A stretch of DNA of 64,000 bases from Glandiceps talaboti (GCF_964340395.1 NC_135552.1:25808181-25872180); one strand, 5' to 3'; counted from the stretch's first letter, positions 1-12,854 are shown. The notes: generated by a model not told the origin, from the sequence alone. Translations and numbers: made by a program.

Positions 1-1761
1 CTCAGCACAGACATGGGTATGTTTAATCATGTAACCACAGTCCCTACACATCTTCATGTCCAACAAGTTCTTGTGCTCTTTGTGTTGAAAATGTCAACAA
101 TGTTTAAACTTTCAAGATGAATTCATAAGATTTCCATTAACAAAACAGATAGGTTGAGAACTATGAGAGTGCTCAACCACCACAAGTAAAGATCGATGTT
201 TATGTTCAGCACAACATATTCTGGTAAACATAATACTGACCATATTAAAACAACATGCAAATGATTGCTTTGCATGACAATTTATACCTTCCTCTGTACA
301 TATAGTGTATGAGGGGCACGAATAGTTTGTTTACCCACAACATGGCTTGTCATAAAGAAAAGTAAGTCATTTGCAAATTGATGGTAGAGACACGTGTGGT
401 GTTACAGTACTTTCAACTGGAACAGCTTGACACCTACAGATGGTGGACTGACTAATGACGGTCATAACATGGTGGTTGGCTCAATATGCTGACCCGGAAT
501 AGTTCTTGTAGGAATTATATCAGGGACGTATGGCGATAGGAATCTAAAAGTCCATGTCAATGTACTTGTAACATATAGCAATCTACTCTTACCAATATTC
601 AATAATTTGGGACGAAAAAAGGTTCATCTTTGGCATGGCTTCTCATCAATTGTATCACAGAAATTATGTTTGCATAAGACTACATCCACCTCAAAAGCAG
701 ATTATGAAATAGATAAAAGAAAGGGGTGTTTAATAAATGCTGACATCTACTCGTTCCTATTAATAATTAATACTAATAATGGGATGCATGTTATTACTCC
801 TGGATTAATTGTTTTTTGTATTTCTAACATTAATGGTTAATAAATATGTATGTGCACAGGATGTGTAATATATTTATGAAACACCATAGCCTATCATTTC
901 ATAAAAATATGGTGTGACATTCAAAACAAATAATGGAAAACAAACAATGTCAGTACTTGTCATATTTTTCTCTATCCTTTCTAAGGTCATCTGATATACA
1001 CAAAATATTATCATAAATCCTCAAAATTATGAGGACAACTGTAGTTTAGATTTACGACTTCTCTCGGCTCTGAAAACGTGATCCAAACTTGATATGCAGT
1101 ATAATTTGGTAGATGTGCTAAAGACTATCTTGGCAACAAATTTCCAGGGACCTAACCATACTCCATTTGATTAAGGCTTTGTGCAACTGCATGGAAAGTT
1201 TCATTTCTATATTCCCATGAGCAATCACACAGTTAACGATCATCTTTCCTGACAGCAATCAGATATTCAGGGCTTTCGTATTATATGAATTGAAACCCAG
1301 CAACTTAACTGATCATGTGTACAATATGTTTGATGGCAGAAAGTCTATAACAAGCCTTGTAACTGCATAATATGAACATTTTCTGGATATTATGATTGTA
1401 CAGAGTTGCCCCAAAATCATCCTATCGATTCAGGTGAATTTCATAAAGAAATCAGACATCATTGTGACGACCCTTAAAATACAAAGCTTCACTGGACTTA
1501 ATAATAACAGATTTTTTCAAACCCTGCATGTCAAGCCAGCCTGCAAAACTTAATGCATAATTACTCTTTTTTACATAAACGAAATCCTACCTGTCCATCA
1601 AAACCAGGTTATAAAACATATGTTTGGAACATACATTGTATATATGTAGCTGTTAAACCAATTATATGAATTCAGTCAGTGTCCTGGTGCCATCTTTCAA
1701 AAACACATATACCTACAATGTAGGTTTTATTCACTCGTAAAGTAAAATTTATACTGTTTGC
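1..1761. other. Unannotated AT-rich DNA
   Basis: No gene, RNA or repeat could be supported here. The longest open frame (607-840, 77 codons on the plus strand) shows no recognisable motif, has a composition like its surroundings and is of a length expected by chance. Intron or intergenic DNA is the simplest reading. Confidence 0.6.
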
Positions 1762-1769
1762 ATACTCTA

Positions 1770-1945
1770 CAGTGTGTCCTCTAATGATATCCAAATTTTG
1801 TTATTGTGAGTCAAAATGAGAAAAACTGGCATTTCTTGTGAGTAACCACACAGTGAGAGATAAATAGGGGAACACCAAATTTTAGTGCATCACTAGAAAT
1901 TACCCTCAGTGGCATGTCAAATTGGCTTTAATAGACGGCACACTG
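1770..1945 (-). mobile_element. hAT-like MITE, copy A (inverted relative to copies B and C)
   Basis: A 176-bp non-autonomous element. It begins CAGTGTGTCCTCTAA and ends with the reverse complement of CAGTGTGCCGTCTATT, so the ends are imperfect terminal inverted repeats of about 15 bp with the CAGTG start typical of hAT transposons. The 8 bases on either side (1762-1769 and 1946-1953) match at 6 of 8, as expected for an old hAT 8-bp target duplication. Read on the minus strand, the interior shares words such as GGTGTTCCCCTAT and GTGTGCCSTCTA with the copies at 40675 and 47139. It holds no open frame, so any movement needed a transposase from elsewhere. Seen: ends, flanks and shared words. Inferred: the hAT assignment. 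Confidence 0.6.
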
Positions 1946-1953
1946 ACAGTCTA

Positions 1954-3995
1954 TGCATTATAATCGTCTCCACCAATGAGATCGTAGACAACGACTACAT
2001 GGTATATAGTAACTAGACTAACTGTTGTGTGAATTAATATACTAAATACATGATTATAGGGTAATCAATACTATAAGCTTCTAGATGAAACAGTTGTTCA
2101 TATAAATGCTAAAAGAAATATCTGGTTTTTACATTTAGTTTTACCAAATGTACCAATGTCTAGACACAGTATACAGACATACATGTTGATAACATTTGGA
2201 ACAGATATCATACATGTATACTCCTCATACCTTCAGTGCAGGAATTACAGACAAACTGCAGCCATGAGTCTGGTGGATATTTGCATAGGTACCATTTTCA
2301 CTTAAAATGAAGTGGTAAAATCATGATTTTCATTTTATCAAGTGGGTACTCAAAAATTAAGAGCTTGGCACCCCTGTTATCTTGTTTAGGGAGAAGACGT
2401 GCAATGAATGGTATAATATTTAAGATTTAAATCTATGCTTCTGGTAGAAGCATTATATTGTTGCATAATTACAGCCATTATGGCAGCACTCTGTTACTTA
2501 AGATTCTATCACTAGATCACATATCATGTCAGTCATGTGTCCAGGACAGAAAATGCAGTTGTAGTCTAGTGTCTCAAATTACTGCATAACAATGATGTGT
2601 TTATAATGCAGCCAAACTTGCCTTACTATCACAAATGCCAGGACATATGATGTAATCACTGCATATAAACATTTCACCCATACTAATTGGTAAATATCAC
2701 ATCTGAAACCCAACACCATATAACAGTCACAATGTCATGATATGGAGTGCAGTCATATAGGTTCATCTCAGACTATGTTTGCACTGATTGATTTGACAGG
2801 CAAACAATATCAAAGATCTATATGACACCATCATGTAATCAAGTATTATCATGCTGGATATAAACTGCAGTCATACTATTCAATATACTCAAAATCAAAT
2901 CGCTATAGTGTCAGTGGTCAGTGGCAAAAACTATCGAAAGAAACATCGGTGTGGTCACTTCAATGAAGTAAGCTATAAGACTTCAACAAAAACAAATTAG
3001 GTAAAAACAAGATAACTGATATAATCAACAGCAGGCACCTCTGATGTAAGTTGGCACTGAAGCTTTTATCAGTTTATATCTTTAGATTTTTGAAAACTCA
3101 TCATGCTGTAAAATAAATCAATTTAGCAGCAAGTCACACCCGATTGTTATAATGTGTGGCCTTTTAATCAGTAATAGCTATATGGGATCCGGGATCCAGT
3201 GGTGTTTATACTATGACAAGTTACTAACACTAATTACATTGCATGTCTTTGCATGAACCTTGTCTCATTCCTGATTGTCACAAGCAAACAAATGCATCAA
3301 TGTTATTGCACAAGTTGTGTATAGTATCTGCATAAGTTGTGTATAGTATCAGTATCATTGATTGGAGTGACATCGAGTTACAGTCACAACCCATCTCTAG
3401 CTATAGAGTGCAATCACATCTTTGTCATTCATTATACATGACAGCTGCACTTAGGTTGTAGATTATTATTAAGATATTTCAGTCATTCAATTATACTTCC
3501 TCCTGGTATGAATTTTTCTCTATGTATATCAAAGATTTAACGCCTTCCTTGCATGTTTAAACAATTTCTTACATTGCTAAATTATTTTGTATTTCTAAGT
3601 AGAGAATACATTAAATTTTGTGTATAACACTCAACCACAGTCTTATATATGATAGATGGACTGGGAGTTAACAGATGAAAACAATCCATATACATCTACT
3701 TGTATGTTTACCCTTTTATACACTTCAAATTCAGAAATCAAAGGGGATTCTCATTCTTACACATATGAACTTCATTTCATTAGAGCTCATGAAGATACAA
3801 TATGAGTCCTTTAATAATGGCAAGAACAATTCCTCTTAATTCATGAAAGGTATATTTAAAATAACAGCTACTTCAAGATATGTGTAATGGTATCAAGACA
3901 GTCAACATACTAATTATTATAACATTATAACATAATTTTCTAAATATTGTCAAAATTCCAAACAAGTTTCAATACAAGAGACTGTTTACTCATTG
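1954..3995. other. AT-rich DNA with a small hairpin and a 22-bp duplication
   Basis: No gene is visible. At 2296-2345 a hairpin pairs CACTTAAAATGAA with TTCATTTTATCAAGTG around the palindrome AAAATCATGATTTT. At 3308-3351 a 22-bp unit (GCACAAGTTGTGTATAGTAT plus 2 bases) occurs twice with two differences. At 2007-2025 ATATAGTAACTAGACTA, preceded by GATCGTAGAC, matches the right end of the repeat at 41296-41660 and may be a fragment of that family. Confidence 0.5.
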
Positions 3996-3999
3996 TTAA

Positions 4000-4355
4000 A
4001 GTAGCCATGTGGATGGGGATTGGGTTATTTATTTTGGATTTTTAACATATAAAATAATTTTATCATCATGACTTCCTACTTGAAAAATCAATATGAAACA
4101 ACATATGCAAAGTCCTTGTTTTTAACTCAATAAATTGCACAAGTTTCATAAATGTGCATCTTTGTTATTGTACTTACAATAACAAACTGTTTACACATTT
4201 TTTTGTAGGTTTTTTCAATTTATTGAGTTACAAACACAGACTTTGTCAATATTGTTTCACGTAGATTTTTTCAAGTATGAAGCCATGATAAAATTGTTTT
4301 ATAAATTAATAATTTAAATCCAAATAAATACCCAACCCTCATCCATGTGGCCACT
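4000..4355. mobile_element. Foldback MITE with TTAA target duplication
   Basis: Two long inverted arms, 4000-4137 and 4216-4355, read AGTAGCCATGTGGATG and AGTGGCCACATGGATG at the outside and stay alignable to the inner CTCAATAAATTG, at roughly 80% identity by eye. Each end abuts TTAA (3996-3999 and 4356-4359), the target duplication of piggyBac and Kolobok elements. The loop contains a second, perfect 11-bp inverted repeat, TTTGTTATTGT / ACAATAACAAA (4161-4186). There is no open frame. The whole unit could fold into one hairpin of about 140 bp per arm. The superfamily is inferred from the TTAA flanks only; AT-rich flanks make a chance TTAA less surprising than a longer duplication would be. 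Confidence 0.7.
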
Positions 4356-4359
4356 TTAA

Positions 4360-7300
4360 AACCATCTTGTTACATTACTGGGACTTACACTGTTGGACAC
4401 TGAATTGTGCTGTCACTAGGTATCCTGTGCATCTTTAGTTTTAAGAAATGACATGATGTAACAGTGTGCTGATCATTTAAGAAATGCATTTTACAGCAGC
4501 CATATAACTATAGGGAAAAGTGGGGTTTCCAGCTTTTTGCTTGTAAATACAAGAAATGTTTCATAAAAGATTTTCTCATTTTTAATTTGAATGATGTTCT
4601 TCTAACTGTAACTTTTCATTTTCATAACATCAGACCATAATATTTCATTAGAGATCATATGAGAATTCTCCTTGAAATGAAAGCTGTGTTAGTTTGTTTT
4701 TGATGATGGTTGACTTTTCAATAACATTTTAGTACACACAAAACATGTACATTCGTGTACATTTCATACTCAACATATATGTAGCTATATATCTTTCAAA
4801 TATATGCACATTTGGTGAATTTCAATGAATCAAATATGAACAAGTCTGTATATACTTAGAGTTAGACTAATTACTTGCAACTGAATGTACTAAGTGGGAC
4901 AATTTGAATTCTTTATTGTTCTCAGTACTTCTAAGTTCTTGGTTGGTTAGAAGTTATGAAGACTGACTCACCAATTCAGTCGTTAATTTATGTGAACCTG
5001 TTGTTAACATATATTCTTTGATATTGGAATCTGACAAATAGCTTTGAAAACAACTAAATTGGCTTTGACAGCTTTAAGGCATGGAACTCAATCCTCACAG
5101 ACTTTACCAAATCACAACTCTTCACATAAATACGCAATTTCACAATTTTCTTGATTGAGCAATCCTTCAAAATTATGATGACATTTCAGTGAGTACGTAC
5201 CCTTGACGCACAAACTCATTTAAACTACTTGGAGACATTGCTTCCAGACATATGATTCGCGTATTAAAGACATCATGACCAGATGGTGAAAATAATCTGT
5301 GATGAAGAATTAAACATTTCGTCATTGACTATGCGTGGGTTTGTGTCAATCTCCCTTTCAATTACCCTTTCAATTAATTCCCACAGCTGCTTAAGACAAT
5401 ATTTTTTTCTGCAAGTTATTCATCTGATGATGAAAAACAAACCTTAATCAGTATTTCATTATTTTCTTGGGTTTTATTTTTCATAATTTTCAATGATATT
5501 TTGTTTCTGCCTAAAGTGAAAACACTGTAAGAATGACTTCCTAATTTTGTCTTTCTCTATGAAATCAGTATGACATTGGTTAAATTCTGTTCTCAACAAG
5601 AAATCCTACATCGTAATATAAAGAAATTTAGGAATATAAAAAGTAATGGAAGCAATTGCGGATGCAAAGGGAAAAATTACTTTTGGAGAACTTCAGATTT
5701 ACTTTTGTGAAAAGTTGACTAATCTCCAAGTGCGTCATGATCTTGACAAAGTTTATGTCACAGTGGTATTTTTAGTCTTTCATTGATCTGCAATCACTTA
5801 ATGTGCTGGTGTCACAACCTCCATCGGCTTGTCACCTTTCCATCAATTAATAGTTGTATTTATGGTAACACTTCCACTTAGGATTATTCTGTGACTAGTA
5901 TCTTGCTGTGTTTAGAATGCAAAGATAAAGGATAAACTATTCACTGACCTCAAAGGTCTTACCCTGCAAAAGATGGCAACATAAAGAGAGACATTTATAG
6001 TCAGCTAATGTACAATTTTACTCTTATTTTCACTTCAATATGAGAGACAAAGGCTGTAGATTTCTTCAGTAATATTGTACCTGTTTTCAATGAACACTAA
6101 CATGTATTTATGGAATATGTGTAACACTATGTATGTGACATACACAAAATTCATTTCAACTGACTTCACTTGCAATGCATCTCTGGGACAATTTTTTCTG
6201 AAAAGGAAAGTGCTTCACTTCTCTCCTAACTTTGCAATATGAAAGCTTGCTTGCTCCTGGTCCTTTTAAAATAATACAAGAAATCTGGGGTTCACCATCA
6301 TGTTTTCAAAGAAATCATCAATCTTTTATTTCCCCCTGGAGTTATACACAGTAATCAGCAGCCATATTGGATTCTAAAATGAGTAAATTTTGATATCATT
6401 TTCACCTCTAATATTTATACACTGACCCCAGAATGTTATTGATTTTAACTCTGAATAGGTTAGAGTCTTCTTGAAAAAAAGTAAGAACAAAGTTTAAAGA
6501 GTCGTTAGTAGAGATCACTCTACAAGTCTAGTAAATAAGTCAGTAATACAAATGATACTATCACATTTCATTTTATGATATTATCTCGGATATTTCTATT
6601 TCACCATGACAAAACATTATCAATAATTAAACAAAGCCATCAATCATTTACATCTTAAACAAATAACAGCCTTCCGAATTCTCTCCATATGATGTAATCA
6701 TACTTAGTCTATCATTCATAAACATGTGGTCTCATTGGGGCAGAAATAAGCATTTCACATCACATCACATCATATCATATATCACATTTTAGCATAACCA
6801 TATTTAATGTGTGCTGAATATATTTTCAATGGAAATTCTTGAGTACCTCGAGCTCTCATGCAGAATAACAGCTGACAAACATATTTATTGTTTTTGTTAA
6901 TATATATGATGTACCACCTGTTTTTGCTTGTTTTTGATTTCTACAGAAAATTCTAGGATGCCATCCTGTCCGTACAGTAAGAACGTTGATAATTATGAAT
7001 TTAATTCTAATAGACTTCAAGTTCATTTCATCATAAGTACTACATGTATGTAGAAATTCAATAATATCGGTTGGCAAACTATATAACTTTAAGCCTGTTA
7101 TGTATACTTCCTAACCCCATGACAAAGATAGTTCACCATCAAACTCTGACTGGGTATTATTTTCCTGATTTCATTGTATATAATTTTACATCCACACTTT
7201 TCAGGAAATGTCATTCTGAAATGTTTCCTTTTTAAACAAATTTCTGAGAAAAACCTGTGTTTTCAATTGTCAACTATACTGTCTTGGTATCTTTGCTCAT

Positions 7301-8055
7301 TTTCATCAATTTAATTTCTTTATTTATCTGGCATTCACTACTGGTGCACGGCCTATTTCATGTTTGGTAATGACTTCAATGTTTTAGTAATATTCAATTC
7401 TAGATTCAGCCAACTGCAAACCTTTTAAAATTTTCCTAATTTCATCTTAAGCACTATATAGTGTATAACTGAATTTAAGTAATCGTGACGCACACTCACT
7501 AAATAGAAGACATACATGTCCTCACTGTAGGGGCTACATATTGTAACAAGTCACAATAAGCAGATCAATGCAGACATCTTTCTGAATCAAATAGATATGA
7601 CTTGAATTGTCTCCCCTGGGCAGCAAATGCTATAAGATGAAAAACGTGATTTTCAAACAAACTAACCGCACAACCACAACATATGTCTGTAAAGTTTAAA
7701 TTACACAGTACATTTTAAGGCACCTAGATGAAAATGTCCAACGAAACCTTTGAAATTCAAAGATTTTTTTTTTCAACAACATTTATAACAATACCACTAT
7801 AAGCCTACATGTATCTAATACATAAATTTGCAATTCTATCATAACCTGTCAATGTTTCTGCCTTGCATAAATATCCACGACAAAAAATAAACTCCTCCAT
7901 ATTATTTTTTTAAATAAATCTCACAAAGAAAGTGGCCATATGTGAAATCAACAGAGAAATAAATACATTCTTTTAAAAATATACCTCTTAGTAAATAAAG
8001 ATACAAAGTTTCCTCATGTGTTTCATATTTGCCTGCTGCCTTGTGTCTTTTTTAG
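4360..8055. other. Unannotated AT-rich DNA
   Basis: No gene or RNA could be supported. A short CATCA-type run lies at about 6757-6784. At 7932-7943 AAGTGGCCATAT resembles the outer end of the foldback at 4000-4355, but no matching second arm was seen nearby. The open frame at 6856-7077 (minus, 73 codons) has no recognisable motif. Confidence 0.5.
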
Positions 8056-8103
8056 AATTGACAGCCTGTGAATTGGTGAGGCACCAAAATGGCTAAGATC
8101 AAG
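8056..8103 (+). other. Weak candidate 5' coding microexon
   Basis: A pyrimidine-rich stretch ending TTTTTTAG at 8055 resembles a 3' splice site. It is followed by 33 bases, then ATG in a strong start context (CACCAAAATGG) at 8089, five codons reading MAKIK, and AAG|GTAAAG, a near-perfect 5' splice site at 8103/8104. MAKIK is how the ribosomal protein eL35 (RPL35) begins in animals. However, five codons prove nothing, and no following exon with the rest of that protein was found in the window. Without splicing the frame runs on to 54 codons with no known similarity. Chance is the most likely explanation. Confidence 0.12.
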
Positions 8104-8400
8104 GTAAAGAACAATTTGTTGGCCAAGGGACATGGGCAACAGATGGGGCAACAACTTTCATACCAAATAATGCTGGTGATCAATAGTGGTGTAGTGTGCT
8201 GCTGTCTGTTGCTCAGTCTGTCACTTCGTGTACATATCCTGGCCTTAGCTTGAAAATCGCCTTAATAATTGGTGAAGAAAATGCAACTTTGTAAATTGCA
8301 GATTTATGGCACCATCACTAAACCAGATAATTTTCAGGTTACAAATGTGACAGATTAAGCTACAGACAAAGCAATGCAGCACCAGTATGTCGCCAGTGAC

Positions 8401-8486
8401 GATTTGCTCTACCTGTCACCCATGGATAAAACTACATATAGATGATTCACTGTATCTATCACCCATGTATGAAACTAGGAATGATG
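8401..8486. repeat. 43-bp tandem duplication
   Basis: Unit one (8401-8443) and unit two (8444-8486) share GATT-CT-T, the block CACCCATG-ATRAAACTA and the trailing GAT at the same spacing, diverged by eye to about 75%. It sits directly beside the left target duplication of the foldback at 8497 and predates that insertion or arose independently. Confidence 0.5.
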
Positions 8487-8496
8487 CGCCCACACC

Positions 8497-8854
8497 CAAT
8501 CTGATTAAAATCGATGTAGATGTCGGCTAATCGTTCGTTGCTATTTTACCTTCGTTATTTTGCCTGAATTGACCTTCGTGGTACATGTTTACGTTTTTAT
8601 CCTGATCGCCTCCTCTACATCTGAACTGGCGCCCATGCCCACGCCGTTCTGCTAAGTGAGCCACACAGCCAATCAGGTTGCGTCTTACTTGTCATGGGCA
8701 TACACATTGAATATCAACAAACAACATGGTGTTACTTGTGCACACAGGCAACTGACAACATAACTGTACCACGAAGGTCAATTCAGGCAAAATAATGAAG
8801 GTAAAATAGCAATGAACGATTAGCCAACATCTACATCGGATTTTAATCAGCTTG
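8497..8854. mobile_element. Foldback MITE with perfect 9-bp target duplication (MULE- or Merlin-like)
   Basis: Arms at 8497-8585 and 8765-8854 begin CAATCTGATTAAAATC and CAAGCTGATTAAAATC and run to GACCTTCGTGGTACA, with only five differences over about 90 bp. The element is bracketed by the exact 9-bp direct repeat GCCCACACC (8488-8496 and 8855-8863). Nine-base duplications with long terminal repeats fit Mutator-like elements; Merlin (8-9 bp) is the alternative. The 179-bp interior is richer in GC than the surroundings and has no open frame. Three of the four substitutions between the arms are CG in the left arm and TG or CA in the right arm, the signature of methylated-CpG decay. This is the best-preserved mobile element in the window. 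Confidence 0.8.
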
Positions 8855-8863
8855 GCCCACACC

Positions 8864-11800
8864 ATACTGTATATATATCATGTACGTTCATTTAACTTTG
8901 TCTAAATATTATCTTTCATAATCATTCAAAGGTAAAGAAAAGTCACAGGTGCCAGGCACATCGATATCCCTATGAACAAATTTATTGGCAATTTTAAACT
9001 TTGCCTTGGGCTGAATTAGAATGAATCAATGCAATGATTATGATGCTTAGATGTCTCTTGCTGCGTATAATTACTAAAAATCTCTCCAATACAAGCATAC
9101 ACTTCATAACCTCAAGGGTGTTATTATATAGATATTGACCTCATATTTCATCACCAGAGGAGTTTCTGTGTAATAGCTTCCCTTGAGAAAAATGTGTAGA
9201 AGAGACTGATGACATATTTTCATGGCCATGTCAGCAAGTCATTAATATGGATAGTCACTGTTAAAAAGAAGCCTTATCAGTACTTGGCCGACAATATTTG
9301 CTTCTCTTTTTGTACTATATATAAAATATAGGGTAATACATGTAAGACTGAAATACTTATCAAAGTCAAACATTTTGACCTGTGATGTAGATTAATAATC
9401 AATTGTTCAAACATGAATTAACCTTACTATAAATCCAACATGTACTCTTCACCTGAAACTTCATCTTCTTCAAGGTTTTGATTTAACTCTCAATGAATTC
9501 ATGAGTCTCCTTAACTAAGTTTTCAAAGGAAATTTAACCTAGTTTGACCAGTCACATATTTGGTCTCATTAAATTATTGTATGTAGAACTTACTGTCCTG
9601 TTTTATGGGCTGACACCCTATATTTAGGGTATAAATTATAATTACATGATATATTGTAAAAGAATCCAAGCCATCCAAATTAAAAAGTACATAAAAAATA
9701 CAGAAATTTCAGTCTAGTTGATACAGGCTGATGATAAACTGAGATATCTTTTGTTCTTAAAAAAGAAGAAATTTCAGAATTGCAGCACTGAATTATCAAT
9801 GGTAACATATATAGGACACAGAATAATCATCTGGAAGTTATATAAAATGACACACCCACTCTATAGCCTACATGCATGCTTACTCTATAACTTGGGGTCT
9901 TATATATTACGTCATTAAGGGCTGCTATTAAATTCTCTAATCGTATTAAGCAATAGATGATGCCCGGATAAAAACAGCTGTTGCCATGGTTATGGCAATA
10001 AGCAATCTGATATGGCCAGGAGTATGTAACAGGATATAACTTGTTTCCATTATTCCTAATTGTAAGGGACACCTTGATCCTCTGCAATACAACGAATCTT
10101 GTTTTTACCTACATCTCAACGTGATAGCATTACTTTCTAACAGTTCCACAAACCACTTTGGTTCCCTAGAGATTCAGTGCCCTATAAATCATTAAATAAA
10201 TGAATAGAGATCATGTTCAAAACTTTCAACTTTTGTGTTACGGTAATGCACTTAGGGTTCACATGACCTCAGAGTCCTACATGTTTTGTAGTTGTACTTA
10301 GACAACAACAAAATTGTACAAATCAAAGCAAATTTTGCCATCATTTTTAGTTTTCCCAAATACTACCAACCACTCCAATACTTACCTGTACTGTTAATTC
10401 TCTCTCTCTCTCTCAAAAAGGGGTATTTAAATATAAATCATTCAGTGCATCTCACACTTTTATATTTCATGAAACTCCTGGGATAAAACTCATTACTTAA
10501 TTTCCAGAATCTACATGCAGCAAAAGCAGGAAGGGTTTCAACGTTTCAGACATTTTTCTTCAGTTCACTTCAGGTTAATTGTTATGTGTTAGTGTGCCTT
10601 GGTATTTTTAGGACACTTTTTCTAAGCCTGAACAAACAAAAAACTTTGTGTAGTTATGATTTCAATAACGTACCTAAATTTTCCTACCTCACCCTACACC
10701 TTTTCATGTAGTTTACAAAACACGTCTTGAAAATGGTCGATCACAAATTTGAAAAATACGACAAAAATATAAATGGTACAACCCTCAAAAATAGAAATAA
10801 AATATAAATATCAATATAACAAAACACATTTATTGAGAGACATTCAATGAGAGTTTTTATTTAGCCTCAACATTTACTGTTATGAAAAGATAATGGAAAA
10901 CTTTCCTCACTCGCTGTTATTCAATTCTCAATACTCCTTAGCCAAATGGATTTTGTATTTTATCGAATATGAACCAGTCAGTATTCAATATCAGATGTGT
11001 CATAAAATTCAAATCAATGTTCAATAAATGTAAATTTCTATAACCCTTTTTTTCACAGTCACATCTCCATACCACATTAGCTGTAAATATGCAAATTTCA
11101 GTTTCATGCGCGGCTGATGATGACAATTGCCTGGGGCGTTGCATGTAGTATTGAAAGAATTCAATAATTCGTGAGTTCACAATGAGCCACCTTTTCTTTG
11201 AACACACCAATAATCAATGCCCTGAGTTGTATAGAATTACTACAGGCAATATCATTAGGACAAGATGAGATAGAATTGTGTAACACAGAGTATGCACTGG
11301 AAGATGACACTACAGTATCTAAATATACACGTATACGGTATATGTGTTTTATCATACCTATGCCATATCAATTGTTCTTGATAATGCATCAAAAGTAACA
11401 CTGGTGATAACATATAGGAAAACAATAAATACTATACATGTATTCCCATTAAGCATCATCACCTAAAACATCATTGACTAAACTTTCCAATTTTAATTTT
11501 CAAGGAAAACAAACAATATGGCTGCCACTCTGCTGACAACAAAAGTGGTGTTTCATTTCGTCATCAGAAAGCTTTTTCAATAATGTGTTGGTTAAAATTT
11601 ACAAACAGGATTCCTACTTTACAGGTGCATGAATTCACAAGTAAATTTTACCTCTGACTAGAAGAGCAGCAGACTCAGTTCAATTCATACAATCACATTT
11701 TTTAAATAATTGTCAATGAGCAAACACAACTTTACATACATTAAAGGTATAGTTTAAAACAGAAAGGCTGACAATGTGAACAGATCACCTGATGATGGAA

Positions 11801-11903
11801 CTGAGTAGCATAACAATGTATTGTACCACTATATTCTATAGACAAAATATAATTCTCAGAAAGTCAAAATATCAAATATTTCAATTTGTTTTTGTTCCTA
11901 CAA
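8864..11903. other. AT-rich DNA with short simple repeats
   Basis: No gene could be supported. It includes a CT run (10399-10414). The overlapping open frames at 9718-10087 and 10938-11398 have no recognisable motifs and read on both strands of the same DNA, which argues against coding. Confidence 0.5.
9980..9999. promoter_or_regulatory. Inverted RFX-like half-sites
   Basis: GTTGCCATGGTTATGGCAAT carries GTTGCCAT and its inverted partner ATGGCAAT separated by four bases. RFX factors bind GTTRCC/RGYAAC half-sites as dimers, normally with 0-3 bases between them, so this spacing is slightly off. No promoter context is visible, and function is speculative. Confidence 0.15.
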
Positions 11904-11945
11904 CCCCCCCCCCCCCTTCTTCCCTCCCTCTCTTTCTCTCTCTCC
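11904..11945. repeat. Homopyrimidine tract with C13 run
   Basis: Thirteen C residues (11904-11916) continue into an uninterrupted pyrimidine tract to 11945 made of CTTCT, CCCTCCCTC and CTCTCTC blocks. Such tracts can adopt triplex (H-DNA) structure and are prone to slippage. The short proline-rich open frames across it are artefacts of the tract. Confidence 0.85.
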
Positions 11946-12742
11946 AAACATTGCACACACATATACACAAATATCAAAAGAAAAACACAAACAAACAAAC
12001 AGGTTTTACAGGTCACTGAGTCTCCATTCACATTCATAGTTCAAACCATATATAAGTCTAGAGTAGTATATGTAATTGATATGCCACTCAAGAACTGAAG
12101 GGTTAATACTCTTATCAAAATAATCATCTTTGAAGCTTCCTTATAATTCTTGATATATCCCCCTATAGAGAAATTAATGTTCCATTCTCCCTATGAATGC
12201 AAGTCAAATTACCTTTGTTAGTCAGAAAGCATGATTCAGATGGAAAAAAACCCTGCCTTATATTATGTCATTGTCCAGCCTGCTAAAAATACACTCAGTG
12301 AAACACATTAAGACTTTGACATACAAACAGATCACGAAATAGAACCTGATGTACATTCTCCACTTCATTTTCCTAATTAAATTTCAAGTTTATATTGCCA
12401 GGAGTCTTAAAGTTGTCACCTTTCTTGTATGCCACACATCAAATCTGCTATTGTCAAGTCCTCAGATAGAAACTAAAACTGAAGAGGTATACAAAAAGAT
12501 ATCACAGTAATGTTTCCTCTACACAATTGAGTTTAGAAAATGTAATCACAGAAAGTTAATGTTACCTGCTTAGAGTAGTACACTATTAACATTCTCAAAA
12601 TAAGTTTCATGGGTGCCAAAAGAATTGTACATTCAATGATTAAGCTAGATTATACATGCAAGTGTATATGCACACATGCACGCACATACACAATCTTGCA
12701 TGTCTATATGCATGCATGTTGCACTCACAGTAGATACATAAA
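11946..12742. other. Unannotated AT-rich DNA
   Basis: Apart from a short CAAA-type run near 11986-12000, nothing was recognised: no gene, hairpin or tandem repeat could be supported. Confidence 0.5.
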
Positions 12743-12824
12743 GTACATACTACATACATACATACATACATACATACATACATGTATACGTACACATACA
12801 TACATACACATACATACATATACA

Positions 12825-12854
<30 letters not shown>
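12743..12854. repeat. (TACA)n microsatellite, imperfect
   Basis: A 110-bp array of TACA/CATA tetramers is interrupted around 12783-12796 by TGTATACGTACA. Open frames on both strands here translate only as His-Thr-Tyr or Met-Tyr-Val-Cys periodic peptides and are not genes. Confidence 0.95.
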
